Positions 7,990-13,513 are shown, counted from the stretch's first letter. The stretch is 13,513 nt of DNA from Ruminococcaceae bacterium UBA6364 (GCA_002440045.1 DJRI01000098.1:72894-86406), one strand, 5' to 3'. The notes: generated by a model from the letters alone, not told the origin. Numbers and translations: made by a program.

Positions 7990-8043
7990 TAATAATGATA
8001 ACCAAATTTGCATTATTTTTTTCGGCAAACGTCCTTTCGGAAC

Positions 8044-8087
8044 AAAAAAATCGGAGCGCCGCGCAAAAAAGCCGCAGCCGCCCCGAT
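8044..8087 (-). terminator. Rho-independent terminator of the mgtE-phosphoesterase unit
   Basis: On the minus strand the stem ATCGGGGCG (8079-8087) pairs with CGCTCCGAT (8050-8058), nine pairs with one G-U. Further GC pairing is possible inside, and seven T follow (8044-8050). It lies 15 bp past the phosphoesterase stop. Confidence 0.88.
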
Positions 8088-8102
8088 AAACCGTATTGTT
8101 TT

Positions 8103-9245
8103 TTATTTTTTCTTTCCGCGTTTCTTTTTTAAAGCCACTATTGCTGCCGCGCCCGAAAGCACCGCCGCGCCGCAAGCCCCGATAAGAGCCGCCTTTTGTT
8201 TTAGCATTCCGTCGGCGTCCCAAATATAGCAAAGCTCCGCCAAAACGCCGTCGCCGCAAAGGTCCTTATAAGTCAAAAACTCGGTAGAATAGCTTCCGTC
8301 CTCATAAAGATTGAACACGCGCACGCCGCGGTTTCTTGCGCCGTAGCACCTGAAAGACGCGCACGAAGTCTGAATATAGTCAATTCCGTCAAGCGAAGCT
8401 TCAAAGCAGTTCGGGTGGTCGTGGCCGAAAATAACAGCTTTAACATCGCCGCACTCTTTAAGCGCCGCAGTCTGACCGTTATCGTCGCTCACAACCGACG
8501 GATATTCGTATATTTCGCCGTCAATTCCGCTTTTAAGACGGAAAAACCTGCCTTTTCCCTCGTCACAGCCCTGCACAGCGCCTTTGTCGTTTTCGCCGCA
8601 TTCCTCTAAAAACTCAAGCTCCGTTCTCATGGGGATATGCTGAAACATCAAAGACGGCACGGGTTTTCCGCCGTTTTGCGCTTTAAGCTCCGCGCTTTTT
8701 TTCTTATACCACTCAACGGCCTCGGGCTTTACGCATTCAAAGCACTTATCCTGTTCGCGGTCGTACCAAGCGGAATCAAGCATATAGAGGTTATAGCATA
8801 TTTTCTTGCCGTCCTCTGAATAAATCGGAATATTATATGTGTCGCAATCGGGCGAAGCGGGGTCGTCAAGTCCGACGCAGTTTTTATACGAGCGGTAAAT
8901 ATCCGCCTGCTCGTCTTTTGTGTGGCGGTTTCTGTCGTCGTGATTGCCGTAAATCATCGCAAACGGAATATTTCTTTTTTCAATCGGCGCAACAACGTTG
9001 TCTATCGCCTTTTTCATTGCGCCGAATTCTTTTTCTTTTGTGTCAAGCACAATCCTGCTGCCGAAGCGCGCGTCGCAAAGGTGATTGCCGAGAATGTTGT
9101 CGCCCGTAAGCACAACAAGGTCGGGCTTTACTCTGTCATATGCAATATTCAGCATTCTAACCATAGTCGGTCTTACAAACTGAAGGTCCTGCGGGTCGCT
9201 GACCTGAAGCAAGGTGAATTTTCCGTTTTTAAATTTAAGATTCAT
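8103..9245 (-). CDS. Metallophosphoesterase with C-terminal membrane anchor
   Basis: A 380-aa calcineurin-like phosphoesterase. Metal-ligand motifs appear in the usual order: D17 in QVSDPQD (motif I, with Gln19 where DxH families have His), LTGDN (46-50), YGNHDD (99-104), FQHIP with His203, and FGHDHPN (273-279). The substrate cannot be inferred. Residues about 352-372 are a single hydrophobic Ala/Gly-rich helix followed by a Lys/Arg tail (LKKKRGKKK). There is no N-terminal signal peptide, so a tail-anchored, cytoplasm-facing enzyme is the simplest model. No LPXTG motif precedes the helix. Start ATG 9245 has GGAG (9251-9254) 5 nt upstream. The gene begins 21 bp after the mgtE stop, so the two are probably cotranscribed, and a strong terminator follows. 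Confidence 0.88.
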   Translation of the reverse strand: MNLKFKNGKFTLLQVSDPQDLQFVRPTMVRMLNIAYDRVKPDLVVLTGDNILGNHLCDARFGSRIVLDTKEKEFGAMKKAIDNVVAPIEKRNIPFAMIYGNHDDRNRHTKDEQADIYRSYKNCVGLDDPASPDCDTYNIPIYSEDGKKICYNLYMLDSAWYDREQDKCFECVKPEAVEWYKKKSAELKAQNGGKPVPSLMFQHIPMRTELEFLEECGENDKGAVQGCDEGKGRFFRLKSGIDGEIYEYPSVVSDDNGQTAALKECGDVKAVIFGHDHPNCFEASLDGIDYIQTSCASFRCYGARNRGVRVFNLYEDGSYSTEFLTYKDLCGDGVLAELCYIWDADGMLKQKAALIGACGAAVLSGAAAIVALKKKRGKKK

Positions 9246-9266
9246 AAGCTCTCCGAAAACAATTAT

Positions 9267-10619
9267 TTATATTGGTAAAAACATTTTTGCAAAGCCGAAG
9301 TACACAAGAAGCGACACGGCGTCAACAATCGTGGTAATAAAGGGACTTGCCATAACAGCGGGGTCAAAGCCGAGCTTTTTCGCAACTATCGGGAGCGAAC
9401 AGCCTATAAGCTTTGCGCATATTACCGTTACCCAAAGCGTTAAAGCAACAACAAGCGCAACGGTTACGGAAACGTCCGAATTGCCCATTAAAAGCCCGTC
9501 TATCAAAATAACCTTTAAAAATGCGGCTGCTGCAAGCGAAATGCCGCAAAGAATAGACACGCGAAACTCTTTCCACATAACCTTGAAAACGTCTTTCACG
9601 CCGATTTCGCCGAGCGACAGTCCGCGGATTATCGTAACCGAAGCCTGACTGCCCGAGTTGCCGCCCGTATCCATAAGCATGGGAATAAACGCAGTAAGCA
9701 CAACGAGCTTTGAAAGCGCGTCTTCAAACGAAGAAATAATTATCCCCGTAAACGTTGCCGAAACCATAAGTATGAGAAGCCACGGGATACGCGATTTCCA
9801 TATTGAAAACGGCGTTGTGCGAAGATAGGGCTTGTCTGTCGGCGTAATAGCCGCCATTTTCTGGAAGTCCTCTTCCGCCTCCTCCTGCAAAACGTCCATA
9901 GCGTCGTCAACGGTAACGATACCGACAAGGCAAAATTCGTTATCGACAACGGGAAGCGAAAGAAAATCGTATTTATTGAAAAGCGCGGCAACCTCTTCTT
10001 TGTCGGTGTGGGTTTTTACGGAGATTATGTTCGTCTCCATAACGTCCGAAATTTTCTCGCTGTCGTCACAGGTCAAAAGGTCTTTTGCCGTGATTATTCC
10101 GAGAAGCTTGTGCTTTTCGACAACATAACAGGTATAAACCGTTTCAGAGCGAATACCCGCGGATTTGACTTTTTTAAGCGCGTCGCCTATTGTCATCGAC
10201 GGCAAAAGTGAAATGTACTCAAGCGTCATTATGCTGCCGGCGCTGTCCTCGGGATAATTTAAAATTGTGTTTATAGCCGTGCGCTTTTCGCCCGAAAGCG
10301 CAAGCATTCTTTCAACAACGTTGGCGGGCATTTCTTCTATGACGTCAACCGCGTCGTCGATGAACATATCGTCCATAATGCCCTTGATTTCGGTGTCGGT
10401 AAGCGCTAAAAGGAGCACCTGCTCCTCCTCCTGACCGAGATATGTGAAAACCTCGGCGGCGCGCTCTTTTGGAATAAGTCTGAAAAGGATAACCATATCC
10501 TTTTCGTCAAGCTCAGGGAAAAGCTCGGCTATATCGACAGGGTTAAGTGTGTCAAAAATGCTTTTTATAGCCTTGTACTGCTTATCCTGAAGAAGTCTTT
10601 CAAAGATTTCTTTGTTCAT
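9267..10619 (-). CDS. mgtE: Magnesium transporter MgtE
   Basis: A homodimeric Mg2+ channel/transporter of 450 aa, normal for the family. The acidic, helical MgtE_N domain covers residues 1 to about 128. Two CBS domains that sense cytosolic Mg2+ span about 132-250. A linking helix precedes five transmembrane segments (about 278-450). The pore signatures are PMLMDTGGNSGSQAS (313-327) and DPAVMASPFITTIVD (419-433); Asp433 corresponds to the pore Asp432 of Thermus MgtE. The CBS and N domains close the channel when Mg2+ is high. Start ATG 10619 has AAGGAGG (10629-10635) 9 nt upstream. The long leader holds an ORF and a terminator (separate entries), indicating control of transcription elongation. 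The phosphoesterase gene follows at 21 bp. Confidence 0.96.
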   Translation of the reverse strand: MNKEIFERLLQDKQYKAIKSIFDTLNPVDIAELFPELDEKDMVILFRLIPKERAAEVFTYLGQEEEQVLLLALTDTEIKGIMDDMFIDDAVDVIEEMPANVVERMLALSGEKRTAINTILNYPEDSAGSIMTLEYISLLPSMTIGDALKKVKSAGIRSETVYTCYVVEKHKLLGIITAKDLLTCDDSEKISDVMETNIISVKTHTDKEEVAALFNKYDFLSLPVVDNEFCLVGIVTVDDAMDVLQEEAEEDFQKMAAITPTDKPYLRTTPFSIWKSRIPWLLILMVSATFTGIIISSFEDALSKLVVLTAFIPMLMDTGGNSGSQASVTIIRGLSLGEIGVKDVFKVMWKEFRVSILCGISLAAAAFLKVILIDGLLMGNSDVSVTVALVVALTLWVTVICAKLIGCSLPIVAKKLGFDPAVMASPFITTIVDAVSLLVYFGFAKMFLPI

Positions 10620-10705
10620 TTTGTCTTACCTCCTTCATATTTTGCCGAAAGAAAGCGCCTTTTTGGTGCACCTTAAGGCAATTCAACAGAGTATAAGACA
10701 CGGGT

Positions 10706-10728
10706 AAAAAAACAGACCCGAACGAGTC
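10706..10728 (-). terminator. Intrinsic terminator in the mgtE leader (attenuator)
   Basis: On the minus strand GACTC (10724-10728), loop GTTC, GGGTC (10715-10719), then TG and seven T (10706-10712). It lies between the leader ORF stop and the mgtE ribosome site, so mgtE transcription must read through it. Bases 10716-10720 (CGGGT) can instead pair with ACCCG at 10701-10705. That alternative hairpin would destroy the terminator stem and could act as an antiterminator. Confidence 0.65.
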
Positions 10729-10740
10729 AGGCCGACGATA

Positions 10741-10857
10741 TTAAAGCAACGTGCCGAAAAAGCCCGAAACAGCCATGCGTTCCGGAGGTTGCCCGTTATC
10801 ATCGGTATTGACAAAAAGTCTGCTTCGCCCATGTCCGCCGCTACTGCCGGAATCCAT
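10741..10857 (-). CDS. Possible 38-aa leader peptide of mgtE
   Basis: A 38-codon ORF in the mgtE leader, beginning MDSGSSGGHGRSRLF, with NTDDNGQPPERM in the middle and ending SGFFGTLL. Its stop (10741-10743) is 12 bp before the terminator stem, so a ribosome at the end of the ORF would cover the stem's 5' arm. The acidic and proline-containing stretch TDDNGQPPE resembles the kind of sequence that destabilises ribosomes at low Mg2+ in E. coli MgtL-type leaders; this is analogy only. The ribosome site is weak (AAAGGG about 12 nt upstream). The same DNA also forms RNA hairpins, for example CCGGAAC/GTTTCGG, so it could instead be a structured non-coding sensor. Existence as a translated peptide is unproven. 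Confidence 0.4.
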   Translation of the reverse strand: MDSGSSGGHGRSRLFVNTDDNGQPPERMAVSGFFGTLL

Positions 10858-10908
10858 TATCTGTTCACGCCCTTTCGTTATTTTTTACGCGGATTTTCTC
10901 CACAGAAT

Positions 10909-10937
10909 AATATATAACTTTGCCCCTTTTTTGTCAA
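10909..10937 (-). promoter_or_regulatory. Strong sigma-A promoter of the mgtE operon
   Basis: On the minus strand, consensus TTGACA (10932-10937), 17 bp spacer, TATATT (10909-10914). Predicted start near 10902 gives a leader of about 280 nt before mgtE, far longer than needed for simple translation. Confidence 0.8.
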
Positions 10938-10957
10938 GAAAAAATTCCCGCGTTTAG

Positions 10958-11011
10958 GCATAACAGAGACCCGCTTCGGCTCTCTTAGGCTTAGGTCGAA
11001 CCCGGTTATGC
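10958..11011. repeat. Structured inverted-repeat element upstream of the mgtE promoter
   Basis: Outer arms GCATAAC (10958-10964) and GTTATGC (11005-11011) enclose two possible inner stems: GAGA..TCTC closing CCG/CGG (about 10966-10984) and GGT/ACC around CGA (10994-11002). Short direct repeats lie inside and beside it (TTAGGC then TTAGG; TTATGC twice). It codes for nothing and has no T tract of its own. It could be a small repeat of the genome, a regulator site, or part of an RNA. Confidence 0.45.
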
Positions 11012-11028
11012 TTATGCTTTATAAAATC

Positions 11029-11066
11029 AAAAAAACGCCCCTTGCGTTTTGCGCGCAAAGGGCGTT
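11029..11066 (-). terminator. Rho-independent terminator of the secreted CxxC protein gene
   Basis: Minus-strand stem AACGCCC (11060-11066) / GGGCGTT (11034-11040), one mismatch, then TTGCG/CGCAA inside. Seven T follow (11029-11035). It is 30 bp beyond the stop codon. Confidence 0.9.
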
Positions 11067-11096
11067 GAATTATTCACTGATTCGCAGATTCAAAAA

Positions 11097-11744
11097 TCAG
11101 TCGCCGCTGCCGCCGATGAGGCCGATGATGAACTGAAGAACGATAGCGATTGTGTTGATTACGTTGGAAAGGATGCCGAAAGTCTTGGAAGTAGCTTCGG
11201 AATGCTTTTCGCCGCAAACCTTGCAGGTGTCGGAAAGTGTTTCATTGCCTTCTTCGTCTGTGATTACGTCGTAGGAATGAAGCTCTTTGCCGTATGCGTC
11301 GCCGCAAACGCTGCAAACGTTCCAGTGATAGCCGTTATCGGTGTGATAGGGCTCAACAGCAACGTGATAAACGCTGAGGGGCATTTCCTGAGAGTAAGCA
11401 ACAGCTGTTTCGTCGCCGTTCTTGTACTCAACGGCAAACTTAACGATTTTGCCGTTATAGGACTCGTCAAAAGCGAAATCCTTATGAAGGTGAACGAATG
11501 TAGATGCCTCTTCGCCGGACTCTTCGTCAACGCTTGTTACCTCAACGAGAATGTACTCGTCGATAACTTCAACGCCGCGGTTCTCATAGCCGGGGAATTT
11601 AACGGTTTTGCCGGGGCATGTGTGTACGCCTTCAACGGTAACTTCGTCAAAGCAAATTACGTCGTCGCAGGCAGATGCCGAAACAGCGAGAACGCTGAAA
11701 AGCATGAGTACGCACAAAAAGACAGATAAAACTTTCTTTGTCAT
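11097..11744 (-). CDS. Secreted or membrane-anchored protein with paired CxxC motifs, function unknown
   Basis: A 215-aa exported protein I cannot assign. Residues 1-25 are a Sec signal peptide (MTKK, hydrophobic core, cleavage probably after ASA, just before Cys26; the preceding residues do not make a proper lipobox). An acidic, beta-rich middle region (about 30-130) follows. A possible zinc-ribbon comes next, with HWNVCSVCG (Cys144, Cys147), HSYDV (His156) and CKVCGEKH (Cys174, Cys177), a pattern seen in many Clostridia surface proteins. Residues 189-212 form a hydrophobic helix ending GGSGD, which could anchor the C-terminus. The start ATG 11744 has AAGGAG (11754-11759) 9 nt upstream. It is monocistronic, with its own promoter and terminator. 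Confidence 0.75.
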   Translation of the reverse strand: MTKKVLSVFLCVLMLFSVLAVSASACDDVICFDEVTVEGVHTCPGKTVKFPGYENRGVEVIDEYILVEVTSVDEESGEEASTFVHLHKDFAFDESYNGKIVKFAVEYKNGDETAVAYSQEMPLSVYHVAVEPYHTDNGYHWNVCSVCGDAYGKELHSYDVITDEEGNETLSDTCKVCGEKHSEATSKTFGILSNVINTIAIVLQFIIGLIGGSGD

Positions 11745-11825
11745 TTGTTAAGACTCCTTTAAAATTATTGAAGCTGAAGCCGATGGTGACACCAAAAGCG
11801 CACACATCAAACTGTGTTCACATTA

Positions 11826-11854
11826 ATATTACTATTATTTTCAAAAAAAATCAA
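11826..11854 (-). promoter_or_regulatory. Candidate promoter of the secreted CxxC protein gene
   Basis: On the minus strand, TTGATT (11849-11854), 17 bp spacer, TAATAT (11826-11831). The leader of about 75 nt can form an ACACA/TGTGT hairpin. No hairpin terminator for the upstream glycosylase gene is visible in 11745-11882, so some read-through is possible. Confidence 0.55.
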
Positions 11855-11882
11855 TAGCTTTTGTAATATCGGCGCAAATTTT

Positions 11883-12722
11883 TTATATTTCATTTTCCGC
11901 ATATTCTTTTTCAAGGTTTCTGCGCCAATGAAAAAGGTACTGCTGTGCTATGCCCTCGGTGCCTTTTATGCACTCGGGAAGCCCGTTTGGGTAAAGCTCA
12001 CTTACAATTCTTTTGACCCAAACATCCCTCGGGAAAGCCTCTGTCCTGCCGAAGCCGTAAAGAAGCGAGCATTGCGCCACCTTTTCGCCCACGCCCTTAA
12101 TTTTTAAAAGCTCTGCTTTTGCGTCTTCAAAGCTTTCTTTTTCAATGCGGGCGGGGTCAACTTCGCCTGTGCTGAACTTTTTTGCGGCGTCGATTATATA
12201 TTTTGCCCTGAAGCCCGCGCGTATCGGGGCAAGGTCCGCTTCCGAAAGCGCCGCAAGCACCGAAGGCTCGGGGAAGGTATAGCCGCCCTCTGTTTTTTCG
12301 CCGAAGTTTTCGCAAAGGCGCTCTATAATACCTTTTATACGCGGAATGTTGTTGTTAGCGGAAATAATAAAAGAACAGACCGTTTCCCACGGCTCCTGAC
12401 GAAGTATTCTTATGCCTGGGTATTCTTTGCAGGCGGTTTTAAGCTTTTCGTCCGAATACGAAGCGATTATTGCGGCGTAGTCTCTGTCAAGGTCAAAATA
12501 TCTGCGCCAGATATTTTCAAAATCATCCTTGCTTGTATTAAAAAGCGTTATGCTGTCGCCCTCCTGCTTTAAACGAAGGTGCTTTTTAAAAGCAATTCCG
12601 CAAAAAGCGCCGTCGTCTGCGGCGCTCCAGCGAAACGCCTGACCGCAATCGAGCGTCAGCGCGATATTCAAATTGTCAACTTCTTTAAGAACGGTATTTT
12701 TGCCGTCGCTTTCAACTTTCAT
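11883..12722 (-). CDS. ogg: 8-oxoguanine DNA glycosylase/AP lyase, OGG1 family
   Basis: Base-excision repair enzyme that removes 8-oxoguanine and nicks the resulting abasic site. The 279 aa contain an OGG_N domain (about 10-115, with LDCGQAFRW at 24-32) and a helix-hairpin-helix GPD domain (about 115-270). SANNNIPRI (121-129) matches the damaged-strand Asn loop of human OGG1. The hairpin KGVGEKVAQC (209-218) carries the catalytic Lys214 (OGG1 Lys249). The catalytic Asp233 is in FPRDVWV (OGG1 Asp268). All key residues are intact, so activity is expected. The ATG at 12722 is preceded by GGTGA, only a weak ribosome site. It is divergent from the small membrane-protein gene at 13203. Confidence 0.93.
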   Translation of the reverse strand: MKVESDGKNTVLKEVDNLNIALTLDCGQAFRWSAADDGAFCGIAFKKHLRLKQEGDSITLFNTSKDDFENIWRRYFDLDRDYAAIIASYSDEKLKTACKEYPGIRILRQEPWETVCSFIISANNNIPRIKGIIERLCENFGEKTEGGYTFPEPSVLAALSEADLAPIRAGFRAKYIIDAAKKFSTGEVDPARIEKESFEDAKAELLKIKGVGEKVAQCSLLYGFGRTEAFPRDVWVKRIVSELYPNGLPECIKGTEGIAQQYLFHWRRNLEKEYAENEI

Positions 12723-12737
12723 TTTATCACCGAAATA

Positions 12738-12766
12738 ATTAAATGCCCCCTTTTCTGCCCTGTCAA
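12738..12766 (-). promoter_or_regulatory. Promoter of the glycosylase gene, giving a very short leader
   Basis: On the minus strand, TTGACA (12761-12766), 17 bp spacer, TTTAAT (12738-12743). The predicted start is near 12731, only about 9-10 nt before the ATG, so the mRNA would be close to leaderless. Confidence 0.65.
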
Positions 12767-12796
12767 GAAGCTTTTTTAAAAAACTTGATTTTCTAC

Positions 12797-12849
12797 GTTT
12801 TTAACAATATTTTTTTAGGCGGTTTGTACTTTTTTTCATTGTTAAAAAC
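12797..12849. repeat. 12-bp perfect inverted repeat in the divergent intergenic region
   Basis: GTTTTTAACAAT (12797-12808) and ATTGTTAAAAAC (12838-12849), 29 bp apart. The spacer has two runs of seven T around AGGCGGTTTGTAC. It is AT-rich and not terminator-like; it may be a regulatory site. The whole stretch 12767-13202 shows no convincing gene on either strand. Confidence 0.5.
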
Positions 12850-12886
12850 AACCAAAATTTCTTGGAAAAATCGGCTCAAAAAAAAT

Positions 12887-12912
12887 CGACTTTAAGTATA
12901 ATTGTAAAGTCG
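12887..12912. repeat. 8-bp inverted repeat enclosing a TATAAT hexamer
   Basis: CGACTTTA (12887-12894) and TAAAGTCG (12905-12912) flank ten bases that include TATAAT (12897-12902). A -10 element inside an operator-like dyad suggests repression, but no good -35 is found at the right distance on either strand. Confidence 0.4.
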
Positions 12913-12968
12913 CTAAAACATTCGGTATATTTTCGCTTTGGAAAAATTTTGTAGAAAAATATGAAGAA

Positions 12969-12979
12969 TTTGTCGAAAA
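12969..12979. promoter_or_regulatory. Spo0A-box match
   Basis: TTTGTCGAAAA contains a perfect TGNCGAA core (12971-12977), the known binding site of the sporulation regulator Spo0A. A one-mismatch copy, TGTAGAA, lies 21 bp (two helical turns) upstream at 12950-12956. A seven-base site can occur by chance. Confidence 0.35.
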
Positions 12980-12991
12980 CCCATTGATACA

Positions 12992-13074
12992 GCCGTTTAC
13001 GGCGCAAGTTATAAACAGTTTCTACAAGGTTTTGAACATTTTTGAACACCATTTACGTTATACAGAATGTATAA
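12992..13074. repeat. Cluster of short palindromes and a direct repeat before the small membrane-protein gene
   Basis: GCCGT-TT-ACGGC (12992-13003) and TTATACA-GAA-TGTATAA (13058-13074) are perfect palindromes. Between them TTTGAACA occurs twice ten bases apart (13031-13038 and 13041-13048). They are probably regulatory sites for the gene at 13203. No clear -35/-10 pair could be fixed among them. Confidence 0.4.
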
Positions 13075-13202
13075 ATTTCGCACTTGTCATTTTGCCGACA
13101 GCGTTTTCGGGAAAGCAAAAAATCACAAAGCGCGCATAAAGAGCGAATAACCGCGCACCATATTTCAGAGTGAATTTTTTGTTGCGACAGAGGTGTATTT
13201 TT

Positions 13203-13475
13203 GTGATTAAAGGCGTAAACAAGCAGGTGCTTGAAATTAACGAAACCGACAACAGCTTTTTTGAAAAAGCCATATTTTTTGTAAAGCCCGAATATTCGGG
13301 ATATTCCGAGGGGCGTTTAAGAGAAAACGCAAAAAAGGAGCTTTCTCTTGCGGGCGCTCCGCCGAAGCCCGGCATTTTAAAAAACAAGCCGCTTTTAAAA
13401 AAGTGCGCAAAAAACGGCGCACTGCTTTTTGCAGGCGTAGTTTTGGGACTTTTGATTTCGCTCTTGTTCAGATAA
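13203..13475 (+). CDS. Small protein with C-terminal membrane helix, function unknown
   Basis: A 90-aa protein I do not recognise with certainty. The N-terminal half is soluble and mixed (GVNKQVLEINETDNSFFEKA, then IFFVKPEY). The middle is basic (SEGRLRENAKKEL, PPKPGILKNKPLLKKCAKN). Residues about 71-89 are one hydrophobic helix (ALLFAGVVLGLLISLLF) ending with Arg, so it is probably tail-anchored with its N-terminus in the cytoplasm. The GTG start at 13203 is chosen because AGAGGTG (13189-13195) lies 7 nt upstream; an in-frame GTG at 13170 lacks a ribosome site. It is followed at 22 bp by another start, so it probably heads an operon. The Spo0A-box match upstream hints at stationary-phase or sporulation control. 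Confidence 0.7.
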   Translation: MIKGVNKQVLEINETDNSFFEKAIFFVKPEYSGYSEGRLRENAKKELSLAGAPPKPGILKNKPLLKKCAKNGALLFAGVVLGLLISLLFR

Positions 13476-13497
13476 AGTGCTTGTAAGGAGGAGGGGC

Positions 13498-13513
13498 TTG
13501 GAAAAAACGTTCA
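13498..13513 (+). CDS. Start of a downstream gene, cut by window edge
   Basis: TTG at 13498 with a very strong AAGGAGGAGG site (13485-13494) a few bases upstream opens a frame reading M-E-K-T-F. Only five codons are visible, so the product is unknown. The 22-bp gap to the previous stop suggests cotranscription with the small membrane protein. Confidence 0.5.

Noticed and set aside
10636..10902. M-box (ykoK) Mg2+ riboswitch before mgtE
   Set aside because: The typical conserved M-box segments (GGTGAGGCTCC, GCTGCTGCCC and so on) are not found in the leader on the mgtE strand.
10751..10957. 68-aa plus-strand reading frame in the mgtE leader
   Set aside because: No ribosome site, Pro/Ser/Cys-rich shadow composition, and it runs against a consensus minus-strand promoter.
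10994..11005. tRNA-like T-loop (GGGTTCGA on the minus strand)
   Set aside because: No acceptor, anticodon or D arm can be built around it; the bases fit the small inverted-repeat element better.
11049..11729. 226-aa plus-strand reading frame opposite the secreted CxxC protein
   Set aside because: It runs antisense through the gene, has no ribosome site and no recognisable domain; the minus frame has a signal peptide, ribosome site, promoter and terminator.
12797..12849. Terminator or transposon end
   Set aside because: The arms are AT-rich with a 29-bp spacer and no transposase gene or target duplication is seen.
13058..13387. 109-aa minus-strand reading frame at the right end
   Set aside because: It overlaps the plus-strand membrane-protein gene, which has a proper ribosome site and a coherent domain layout; the minus frame has neither.

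Overview
The window looks like the chromosome of an anaerobic Firmicute of class Clostridia, most likely a gut Oscillospiraceae/Ruminococcaceae-type bacterium. The clues are a perfect CIRCE operator on groESL, AAGGAGG-type ribosome sites with several GTG/TTG starts, a type I dockerin, a Spo0A-box match, and secreted CxxC-type proteins. The composition is even and there is no insertion sequence, phage gene or CRISPR array. Taxonomy is inferred from gene families only.

Layout. 1-930: groES and the 5' part of groEL (minus strand) behind a CIRCE-controlled promoter. 930-2375: a divergent O-antigen-ligase-like (Wzy_C) membrane protein whose promoter overlaps nested inverted repeats. 2490-2710: tRNA-Leu(GAG) with a strong promoter and two terminator hairpins. 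2731-7990: five tightly spaced minus-strand genes, in transcription order a TetR regulator, a secreted dockerin protein, a cyclophilin, a GPH-family sugar:cation symporter and an EctB-type diaminobutyrate aminotransferase. The promoter and a possible operator lie in front of the TetR gene.

8050-10940: a minus-strand unit with mgtE (Mg2+ transport) followed by a C-terminally membrane-anchored metallophosphoesterase, closed by a strong terminator. It is preceded by a roughly 280-nt leader with a strong promoter, a 38-codon ORF and an intrinsic terminator in front of mgtE. This is a classic attenuation layout that does not resemble the M-box. 10950-11066: a structured inverted-repeat element and the terminator of a secreted CxxC-type protein (11097-11744). 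11883-12722: an OGG1-family 8-oxoguanine glycosylase with a near-leaderless promoter. 12723-13202: an AT-rich divergent intergenic region with several perfect inverted repeats and a Spo0A box. 13203-13513: a small membrane-anchored protein and the first codons of another gene.

The most interesting candidates are the mgtE leader (a possible new Mg2+-responsive leader-peptide attenuator) and the TetR-dockerin-cyclophilin-symporter-aminotransferase unit, which has an EctB homologue without ectoine genes. Both are inferences from layout and motifs; no searches were run.
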